DNA of 18,569 nucleotides from Gemmatimonadota bacterium (GTDB lineage: Bacteria > Gemmatimonadota > Gemmatimonadetes > Gemmatimonadales > Gemmatimonadaceae): NCBI GenBank assembly GCA_016719105.1, contig JADKAQ010000006.1, forward strand, positions 1 to 18,569, read 5' to 3'. The first letter of the stretch is position 1; the number at the start of each line of letters is the position of its first letter. This document shows positions 10,215 through 16,639 of this stretch, piece by piece. Made by a program: the position numbers and the translations under genes. Under the pieces are notes generated by a model. That model was not told the origin of the DNA, searched no databases, and worked only from the letters and a program-made list of their open reading frames with translations.

Positions 10215-11858
10215 ATGGTGCGAAGCGCGGTCCGACTCCTTGGCGCGGCGCTCGTGTGCTGCGCCCTCCCCCTGCGCGTCGTGTCGGCCCAGGGGGGCGC
10301 CCCCGATGTGATCCTCACCGGCGGCAAGGTCTTCACCAGCGATCCGGCGAAGCCGTGGGTGCAGGCGATCGCGGTGCGCGGCGACCGCATCGTCGCGGTG
10401 GGGACCACCGCCGAGATCGAGCGGCTGGCCGGCGAGCGCACCCGACGGATCGCACTCGAGGGGCGCACCGTCGTCCCGGGCTTCGACGATGCGCACGCGC
10501 ACGTCGGGCTCTCGGGGCCGCGCTCGGTCGACGTGACCGTCGATCCGTCGCCCACCCCGCTCCGACGCTGCAGCCGCTGCTCGACTCACTCCGCGGCCGT
10601 CGCCAGGCGCACCCCAGGATGTGTGGCTCAGTCGAGCGTGGGCGGGCGCGTTCGATGATCCGCGCGCCACGCGCTTCGTCCTCGACTCCGTCGTCCCGAC
10701 CACCTGGTGTGGATCAACTGCTGGTCGGGGCACGGCGCCGCTCTCAACACGCGCGCCATGCGCGAGACCGGGCTCCTCGAAGCCCCGGACCCGTTAGGCG
10801 GGTGGCTCGGGCGCAACGCGTCGGGGCGCACCACCGGACGCATCGACGAATACGCGATCTACGGCACGCAGCGCCGCCTCGGCAAGGCGCGAGGCGACTC
10901 GCTCTTCGCGGGGTCGGTGCAGCGCTACGGGGAGCAAGTCCTGGCGATGGGGATCACCTCGGTGCAGGACATGACCGTGGGCTACGAACTCGACCGGGGG
11001 CGCGCGCCGTTGCGCGGCGGGCGAGCGCCATGCGCCCCCACCATCGGGTGATTCGCTTTCCCCCATCGCGGCGGGCCCGCGTCATCTCAAACGACTGGCG
11101 CGTGAGCGGTGCCGACACCGCGCTCGCCCCCACCACGCACATCTCCGGCGTGAAGTGGGTGCTCGACGGGACGCCGGTGGAACAGCTCGCTCATGCGGCG
11201 GCCGTGCCGCCGGGGGTGGTACGGGCGGGCCAATCCCCTTCGACACCCTGCGCGCATCGTGCGCGACGCGCTGCGTCGCCGTGAGCACCCTGCTGCACGC
11301 CGTTGGGGACAGCACCATCGCCCTCGTCATCGCGGCGATGCGCGCCGAGGGGCCGGACAGCGCCTGGCGCGCGCTGCGGCGCGCGGCTCGAGCACGCCGA
11401 CGCACTCGGCCGCGACCAGCTCGCCGACATCAAGAAGCTGGATCATCGTCGTGCAGAACCCGGCGCACCTGGCCATCCCCGAGATCATGCACGCGCGATG
11501 GGGGCCGAGCGACTGCGACGCATCGACATGATGCGCCTGCTGCTCGACTCCGGGGTGACGCTCGCCATCGGCAGCGACGGTCCCGCTGGAGCCGGGGCTC
11601 AACGTGATGCTGGCGACACTGCACCCTAACGTCCCGACCGAGGCACTCACGCGCGAGCAGGCGGTGATTGCCTACACACGCACAGCGGCGTTCGCGGCCT
11701 TTGCCGAGCGGGAACGCGGGACGATCGCGCCGGGAATGCTCGCCGATCTCGTGGTGCTGTCGCAGGACCTGTTCACCGCGACGCCCGACAAGCTACCGGC
11801 GACGATGAGCGTGCTGACCATGCTTGGCGGCCAGGTCGTTCTTTGCACGAGAGGCTAG
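10215..11858 (+). CDS. Exported metal-dependent amidohydrolase (YtcJ-like; frameshifted)
   Basis: The assembled span corresponds to about 548 residues, close to the usual length of YtcJ-like amidohydrolases (PF07969). ATG 10215 has GAGGTGGG upstream and opens a signal peptide (MVRSAVRLLGAALVCCALPL, cleavage after VSAQ). It continues with PDVILTGGKVFTSD, WVQAIAVRGDRIVAVG, and RTVVPGFDDAHAHVGL with the HxH metal motif. Later segments are WSGHGAALNTRAMRETGLLE, MGITSVQDMTVGYELDR, ISGVKWVLDGTPVE, VTLAIGSDGP (metal Asp region), LTREQAVIAYTRTAAFAAFA and RGTIAPGMLADLVVLSQDLF. At least nine indels scatter it over three frames. It probably acts in the periplasm on an amide or ester substrate that cannot be named. 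An IS element lies just downstream; the gene itself appears complete. Confidence 0.88.
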
Positions 11859-11910
11859 GGACGGCCAAGGACAAGGACTAGGTCGACGTTGGACCCTGGG
11901 GAAAAGCAGG

Positions 11911-11953
11911 ACACAGAGGTTCACTGAGGAAACACAGAGGTTCACAGAGGAAG
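11911..11953 (+). repeat. Duplicated 21-bp intergenic repeat, left copy
   Basis: Two near-identical tandem units, ACACAGAGGTTCACTGAGGA then ACACAGAGGTTCACAGAGGA, each plus one A, lie just outside the left end of the IS element. An inverted copy of the pair lies at 13298-13339. This looks like a dispersed intergenic repeat rather than part of the IS. Confidence 0.85.
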
Positions 11954-11974
11954 TCCGCGTTTGAACCGGTATGA

Positions 11975-12016
11975 ACCGGTTGAGTGGTGAGCCTTAGCCC
12001 GGGTTGATGGGTGAGC
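11975..12016 (+). repeat. Left terminal inverted repeat of the IS481-family element
   Basis: This repeat matches the reverse complement of 13239-13280 in two blocks: TTGAGTGGTGAGC at 11980-11992 and GGGTTGATGGGTGAG at 12001-12015. The transposase stop codon (11994-11996) lies inside it, so the last transposase residues (SPINPG) are encoded by the terminal repeat. Confidence 0.85.
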
Positions 12017-13190
12017 GGAGCGCCTCGGTGAGCGGGATGAAGCGACGGGCGGACAGGTCGACGGACCCCAACAGGAGGTCCGCGAGGTACACATCATGGC
12101 ACGTGGCGGACACGGGAGCGAGGCCTAACGTGTAGCCGGTGAAGGCTTGGGAGATGTAGATGTCGTGCTGCTGCCACCAAATGAGGCCGGCCTGAGTGAC
12201 CCGGCGCGCGACGAAATGCGATGGATAGACGAGGGGCGGGGGGCCGCCGCGGGGGTAGGGCGTGGCCGAGGACTGGTACCGACTCGCCGGCGGCTGGTCG
12301 TCTAACGCGGCGTGGGGTCGGACGGTGTTGTACTCGGCCCGCCAGGCGTCGAAACGCGCCTGCTGCGCGCGCCGCGTCGCCGCTGGGGGGCTCGTGGCTT
12401 CGGCCTTGAGCGTGCGATGGAGCCGCTCATGGCGCCCATTGTGCTCGGGATGCCCGGGGACGGTGAAGCGCGGGGTGATGCCGAGCGCGGCGAACCAGCA
12501 GCTCAGACGGGAGAGCCCGCGCGGGGCGTGCACGGCGCCGAACGGGGCGCCGTTATCACTGAGGATCGCGAGCGGCAGGCCATAGGTGCGGAAGCACCGG
12601 GCGAGGACCCGCTGCGCGGCGGTCGTCCCAGGCGCGGGATGCGCCACACACGCGAGCAGCATGCGCGTCGCCGCATCGACGATGGTGAAGGGATAGCACC
12701 AGCGGCCATCGCCGGTGCGGAACTGGCCCTTGTAGTCGAGCGTCCACAGGTCGTTGGGCGCGGCGGCGTGCGCCGGGCCCCGGTCCGTGCGATCGAGCCG
12801 CGCGCGCGGGCGCCGCCGCCGGGGCGCCAGCAGGCCCGCCTCGGCGAGGAGCGTGGTGATGGTGCTCGGCGCCGGCCACGCGAGCGCGGGGGCGGCGGCC
12901 TGACACGCCGCGCGCAGCTTGCGCGCTCCCCAGGTGGGATGGGCGCGGCGACACGCGAGGAGGGCGGCGCGTTGCGGCGCCGGCGTGCGGTGCGGGCACG
13001 TCGCCGGTGCATGCGAGCGCTCCGCGAGGCCGGGGAGCCCCAACGCGCGGAAGCGGGCCAGCCATTTCTGGCCCGTCTTCTCGCTGATGCCATAGGCAGC
13101 GCACACGGCCACGATCGGGCGCACGCCGCGCAGCGCCTCGGCGACGAACTGCAGACGGATCGACATGGGATCAGGCACACTCCAGGGCAT
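11994..13190 (-). CDS. IS481-family DDE transposase, intact
   Basis: A single uninterrupted frame of 398 residues. The N-terminal helix-turn-helix region reads IRLQFVAEALRGVRPIVAVC followed by AAYGISEKTGQKWLARF. The integrase-type catalytic core shows NDLWTLDYKGQF (first Asp, about residue 152), LPLAILSDNGAPFG (second Asp, about 212) and the P-x-x-N-G-x-x-E-R motif (Glu, about 255), followed by LHRTLKAEA and YNTVRPHAALDDQPPASRYQ. This D-D-E arrangement with the HxAL-x-x-xPxxRY tail is typical of IS481. ATG 13190 has GGAGGG about 5 nt upstream; an internal ATG at the MSIRLQF position is an alternative. It is the only long gene in the window without an indel, which suggests either a recent arrival or better assembly polishing of a multi-copy sequence. 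Confidence 0.96.
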   Translation of the reverse strand: MPWSVPDPMSIRLQFVAEALRGVRPIVAVCAAYGISEKTGQKWLARFRALGLPGLAERSHAPATCPHRTPAPQRAALLACRRAHPTWGARKLRAACQAAAPALAWPAPSTITTLLAEAGLLAPRRRRPRARLDRTDRGPAHAAAPNDLWTLDYKGQFRTGDGRWCYPFTIVDAATRMLLACVAHPAPGTTAAQRVLARCFRTYGLPLAILSDNGAPFGAVHAPRGLSRLSCWFAALGITPRFTVPGHPEHNGRHERLHRTLKAEATSPPAATRRAQQARFDAWRAEYNTVRPHAALDDQPPASRYQSSATPYPRGGPPPLVYPSHFVARRVTQAGLIWWQQHDIYISQAFTGYTLGLAPVSATCHDVYLADLLLGSVDLSARRFIPLTEALRSPINPG

Positions 13191-13238
13191 CAGTCCCTCC
13201 GGTCGGTGCCGGAAAGCCTACGCCCGATGCGGCGCGTC

Positions 13239-13280
13239 CTCACCCATCAACCCGGTCCAGTGCTCACCACTCAACCCGGT
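13239..13280 (-). repeat. Right terminal inverted repeat of the IS481-family element
   Basis: CTCACCCATCAACCCGG and GCTCACCACTCAACCCGG form the two conserved blocks, inverted relative to the left end. It lies 48 bp upstream of the transposase start, leaving room for a promoter in between. Confidence 0.85.
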
Positions 13281-13297
13281 GTATACCTTTCGCCGAT

Positions 13298-13339
13298 CTC
13301 CTCCGTGAACCTCTGTGATGCCTCAGTGAACCTCTGTGT
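13298..13339 (-). repeat. Duplicated 21-bp intergenic repeat, right copy (inverted)
   Basis: Read on the minus strand this is ACACAGAGGTTCACTGAGGC followed by ATCACAGAGGTTCACGGAGG. It matches the left copy at 11911-11953 with about five differences. Both copies lie just outside the IS, in opposite orientation. The rest of 13340-13492 contains no recognisable gene. Confidence 0.85.
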
Positions 13340-13492
13340 AGAGCTTTGGGGTCGCCTCACCCCGTCGCACTGACGGCACGCCGGGGGCGTCGGCAAGGGG
13401 ATACGTCTAGTCCCCTATCCGTCCGGGCAGCCCGGCACCCCCCGATGGGTCATGGTGTGCGTCTCGCGCGGGATAGAGCTTAGGCGTGGGCT

Positions 13493-13508
13493 TGTGAAAT
13501 AATTCACA
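13493..13508. promoter_or_regulatory. CRP/FNR-type operator upstream of rbcL
   Basis: TGTGAAATAATTCACA matches the CRP consensus TGTGA-N6-TCACA at every defined position and is an AT-rich island in a GC-rich region. It ends 64 bp before the rbcL ATG, a distance that fits regulation of an rbc promoter. A LysR/CbbR site is an alternative, since T-N-A spaced motifs lie inside it, but no cbbR gene is in the window. No clear -10/-35 pair could be assigned. Confidence 0.6.
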
Positions 13509-13515
13509 TGACGGA

Positions 13516-13531
13516 CTCGGGCACGCCCGAG
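13516..13531 (+). other. Leader hairpin before rbcL
   Basis: CTCGGGC and GCCCGAG are perfectly complementary around a 2-base centre (effectively a 6-bp stem with loop CACG). It starts 8 bp after the CRP-like site and ends 41 bp before the rbcL start. If transcription starts near the operator it would form in the mRNA leader. There is no T-run after it, so it is not an obvious terminator. Confidence 0.45.
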
Positions 13532-13572
13532 CGCCACCATCCTACCTCTACGCGCGACCTCGGGGACGATTC

Positions 13573-15034
13573 ATGGCGGACACTCTGGAGCACGCGGCGC
13601 CGACGGCGCCCCCAAGAACCGCTTTCGGGCGTCGGGGGTCACCCCGTACGCGGAAATGGGCTACTGGCAGCCCGACTACGAGCCCAAGCCGACCGACATC
13701 CTCTGCGCCTTCCGTCTCGTCCCCCAGGACGGCGTCGACGCGATCGAAGCCTCGGCGGCCACCGCCGGTGAGTCGTCTGACCGCCACGTGGACGGTCGTC
13801 TGGACCGATCGCCTCACCGCGCACGAGAAGTACCAGGCCAAGTGCTACCGCGTCGACCCGGTCCCGGGCACCGACCAGTTCATCGCCTACATCGCCTACG
13901 ACCTCGACCTGTTCGAGGAAGGGTCGATCGCCAACCTGACGTCGTCGATCATCGGCAACGTCTTCGGCTTCAAGGCGCTCAAGTCGCTCCGCCTCGAGGA
14001 CATGCGCATCCCGCCCCACTACACCAAGACCTTCCAGGGGCCGGCGCACGGGATCGTGATGGAGCGCGAGTACCTCAACAAGTACGGGCGCCCGTTGTTA
14101 GGCGCGACCACCAAGCCCAAGCTGAACCTCTCGGCGCGCAACTACGGGCGCGTGGTCTACGAAGCCCTGCGTGGTGGCCTCGACTTCGTGAAGGACGACG
14201 AGAACATCAACTCCGCAGCCCTTCGCTGCGCTGGCGCGATCGCTTCCTTTCTGCATGGAGGCGGTCAACAAGGCGCAGTCGGTGACGGGCGAGGTGAAGG
14301 GGCACTACCTCAACATCACCGCCGGAACGATGGAGGAGATACGAGCGCGCCGACTTCGCCAAGGAGCTCGGCAGCGTCATCGTCATGATCGACCTCACCA
14401 TCGGCTACACGGCCATCCAGTCGATGGCGAAGTGGGCGCGCAAGCACGGGGTGATCCTCCACCTGCACCGCGCCGGCCACTCCACCTACACGCGGCAGAA
14501 GACGCACGGCGTCTCGTTCCGCGTGATCTCGAAGTGGATGCGCCTGGCGGGGGTCGATCACATCCACGCGGGGACGGTCGTCGGCAAGCTCGAGGGCGAT
14601 CCCAGCACCACCAAGGGCTACTACAAGACGCTGCGCGACAACCACGTGCCCATCGACCCGACGCTCGGGCTCTACTTCGAGCAGGACTGGGCCTCGATGC
14701 CGGCGGTGATGCCCGTTGCGTCTGGCGGCATCCATGCCGGGCAGATCCACCAGCTCCTGCACTTCTGGGCGAGGACGTGGTGCTCCCAGTTCGGCGGCAG
14801 CACCATCGGCCACCCCGACGGCATCGCCGAAGGGCGACCGCCAATCGTGTGGCCGTGGAAGCGATGATCCAGGCGAGAAACGAAGGACGCGACTACCTGA
14901 ATGAAGGCCCCGACATCCTGGCCGCCGCCGCGCAGTGGTCCCCTTCCCTGCGCAAGGCGCTGGAGATTTGGAAGGACATCACGTTCGACTTCCAGAGCAC
15001 GGATGTGCCGGATGCGGTAGTCACCCCAAGCTAG
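13573..15034 (+). CDS. rbcL: RuBisCO large subunit, form I red type (frameshifted)
   Basis: This is the large subunit of ribulose-1,5-bisphosphate carboxylase/oxygenase, about 487 residues. ATG 13573 has GGGGA 6 nt upstream. After an early shift it reads MGYWQPDYEPKPTDILCAFR, then TATWTVVWTDRLTAHEKYQA. Active-site landmarks are GATTKPKLNLSARNYGR (catalytic Lys), GGLDFVKDDENINS (carbamylated Lys with Asp and Glu), LHLHRAGHSTYTRQKTHGVS, HAGTVVGKLEGDP (loop 6 Lys) and MPVASGGIHAGQIHQLLHF. It ends DFQSTDVPDAVVTPS. The motif after DENINS (QPF-x-RWRDRFL) is recovered only after local shifts near 14217-14260. The overall sequence, the long small-subunit tail and the cbbX neighbour indicate form IC/ID rather than plant/cyanobacterial type. 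About six indels are needed. All key catalytic residues that can be read are present, so the enzyme is probably active. Confidence 0.97.
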
Positions 15035-15044
15035 GTCGGTGGAC

Positions 15045-15060
15045 CCCAGCGTTCGCTGGG
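15045..15060 (+). other. Intercistronic hairpin between rbcL and rbcS
   Basis: CCCAGCG and CGCTGGG are perfect inverted repeats around TT (effectively a 6-bp stem with loop GTTC). It begins 10 bp after the rbcL stop and has no T-run. Such a stem could protect the 3' end of rbcL mRNA or attenuate read-through. Confidence 0.5.
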
Positions 15061-15080
15061 CTGCTCGCTTCGCCCGCATC

Positions 15081-15147
15081 TTCTCGTCGTCTCGTCCTCT
15101 CGTCCTCTCGTCCTCTCGTCTTCTCGTCTTCTCGTCTTCTCGTCTTC
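15081..15147 (+). repeat. Octamer array (TCGTCYTC, 8 copies) before rbcS
   Basis: Eight tandem 8-bp units fill the spacer: TCGTCGTC once, TCGTCCTC three times and TCGTCTTC four times. The last unit ends 9 nt before the rbcS ATG. The tract is wholly pyrimidine except for one G per unit and leaves no Shine-Dalgarno sequence. The same array type precedes the dehydrogenase at 7151. Confidence 0.92.
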
Positions 15148-15156
15148 CCGATAGCC

Positions 15157-15586
15157 ATGCGCATCACCCAAGGCACCTTCAGCTTCCTCCCCGACCTCAC
15201 CGACGATCAGGTGAAGGCCCAGGTGCAATACTGCCTGGACAACGACTGGCCGATTTCCATCGAGTACACCGACGACCCGCATCCGCGGAACGTGTACTGG
15301 GACATGTTCGGCCTTCCTATGTTCGACATCCGCGACGCATCGGGGTCATGCTCGAGCTCAAGGCGTGCCGCGAACGGTATCCCGAGCACTACATCCGCAT
15401 CAGTGGCTACGATCGGTCGCCGGGGCGGCAGACGACGGCGCTCTCGTTCATCGTGCAGCGGCTGACGGCACGAGCCGGGCTTCCGCCTCGACCGCCGGAA
15501 GCGAGTGACCGCCAGGTGCGGTACTCGACGCACAGCTAGCCGCCACCGACGCCCCGGCGGGCGAGCGGTACGGGCGTTCGCGTTAG
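15157..15586 (+). CDS. rbcS: RuBisCO small subunit, red type with C-terminal extension
   Basis: Small subunit of form I RuBisCO, about 143 residues after correction. It starts MRITQGTFSFLPDLTDDQVK, then VQYCLDNDWPISIEYTDDPH and NVYWDMFGLPMFDIRDASG. After a missing base near 15345 it continues VMLELKACRERYPEHYIRIS. A TAG at 15537 appears to close the frame, but one missing base there (a TAC codon read as TAG) restores THSYAATDAPAGERYGRSR and a stop at 15586. HEPGFRLDRR and QVRYSTHSY match the C-terminal beta-hairpin extension of form IC/ID small subunits, so the longer end is preferred. It lies 122 bp after rbcL and directly before cbbX. No Shine-Dalgarno sequence precedes the ATG; an octamer array occupies that position. 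Confidence 0.93.
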
Positions 15587-15663
15587 GCACCGGCGCCCCC
15601 AGTGACCGGAATTCCCGACCCGACGTCCCCCTCCGCGACGACCAGCGCCATCCCCGGCCGCCC

Positions 15664-16639
15664 ATGTCGTCCCGCCGAGGGTCGCGCGTTCCCAGCAACC
15701 AGATCGACCTCGGCGCCGCCTACCGCGATTCGCAGATCCAGGAGCTGCTCGACGAGATCGACCGCGACCTCGTCGGGCTCGTCCGGTCAAGACACGCATC
15801 CGCGACATCGCCTCGCTCCTGCTCATCGCCAAGCTGCGCGAGAACGCGGGACTGGCCACCGATCGCCCCACCCTGCACATGTCGTTCACTGGTCGCCCCG
15901 GAACGGGGAAGACGACGGTGGCCATGCGCATGGCGAAGATCCTCCATCGCCTGGGCTTCGTGCGGAAGGGGCACCTCGTCGTCGCGACGCGCGACGACCT
16001 CGTGGGGCAGTACGTGGGACACACCGCCCCCAAGACCAAGGAAGTGGTGAAGCGCGCGATGGGGGCGTGCTGTTCATCGACGAGGCGTACTACCTCTACC
16101 GCCCCGAGAACGAGCGCGACTACGGGCAGGAGGCGATCGAGATGCTCCTGCAGGTCATGGAGAACCAGCGCGACGACCTCGTGGTCATTCTCGCCGGCTA
16201 CAAGGACCGGATGGATACGTTCTACGGCTCCAACCCCGGCTCTCACTCCCGCATCGCGCACCACATCGACTTCCCCGACTCCACGATCGCACGGAGCTGA
16301 TGACGATCGCCGAGTTGCTGCTGGCGGGGCAGCAGTACCGCCTGGATGCGGAGTCGCGGCGCGCCCTCGACGAGTACCTCGAGCGCCGCATGGTGCAGCC
16401 GCACTTCGCCAACGACCGCTCGGTGCGCAACGCGCTTCGATCGCGCCAAGCTGCGGCCAGGCGAGCCGCCTCGTTTCCGGCGGGGGATCATCACGGCTGA
16501 GGAGCTCACGCGCATCGACGCCGCCGACATCCGGCAGAGTCGCGTCTTTCTCGACGCCCCCGACAGCGCGAGGGGCCGCGAGCGACGACGGGCGCTGAAT
16601 CGGCGAGCGCCCTTGTGCCGTGCCGCGAGGGTGCCGTAG
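15664..16639 (+). CDS. cbbX: CbbX, red-type RuBisCO activase (AAA+ ATPase; frameshifted)
   Basis: CbbX remodels inhibited red-type RuBisCO by pulling on the large-subunit C-terminus. The reconstructed protein has about 325 residues: IDLGAAYRDSQIQELLDEID, KTRIRDIASLLLIAKLRENA, then MSFTGRPGTGKTTVAMRMAK (Walker A GRPGTGKT). The family hallmark QYVGHTAPKTKEVVKRAMG forms the pore-loop region. GVLFIDEAYYLYRPENERDY carries Walker B, and VVILAGYKDRMDTFY and SRIAHHIDFPD follow. The lid domain contains ANDRSVRNAL and ends IITAEELTRIDAADIRQSRV. Shifts occur near 15785, 16065, 16285 and 16440. ATG 15664 gives the family's usual N-terminus, though the ribosome binding site is unclear. The exact C-terminus after RVFLDAPDS is uncertain; stop 16639 follows the frame of that segment. 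Confidence 0.95.

Larger units (their letters stand above)
11975..13280 (-). mobile_element. IS481-family insertion sequence
   Basis: This element of about 1.3 kb has one transposase gene on the minus strand and terminal inverted repeats of about 42 bp. Each repeat is bipartite. An outer block (CCGG-TTGAGTGGTGAGC on the left, with an extra G on the right) and an inner block (CCGGGTTGATGGGTGAG) are conserved, and the 6-7 bases between them differ. The two blocks resemble each other, suggesting paired transposase sites. Exact ends are uncertain. GTAT occurs at 11969-11972 and at 13281-13284 and might be a 4-bp target duplication, but on the left it is separated from the repeat by two bases. The element lies between the amidohydrolase and the rbc operon and opposes both in orientation. 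Confidence 0.88.

Noticed and set aside
8733..11891. A 13-bp shared inverted word (AGGTCGACGTTGG) near 8733 and 11879
   Set aside because: A match of this length between two sites is expected by chance in a GC-rich window of this size, and nothing else is shared around it.
11911..11953. The 21-bp repeats as terminal repeats of the IS element
   Set aside because: They lie outside the conserved transposon ends and have the character of a dispersed intergenic repeat, with two tandem units on each side.
12312..13373. A 353-residue plus-strand frame opposite the transposase
   Set aside because: It is the GC-rich antisense shadow of the IS481 transposase, Arg/Gly/Ala-rich with no domain pattern.
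15081..15147. Octamer array as a CRISPR array
   Set aside because: The units are 8 bp, contiguous and without spacers, and no cas genes are present.
15039..15157. Apparent ORF start at 15039 reading Ser/Leu/Val-rich repeats into rbcS
   Set aside because: The repeats are translation of the octamer array. The frame does not match the small subunit; rbcS starts at 15157.
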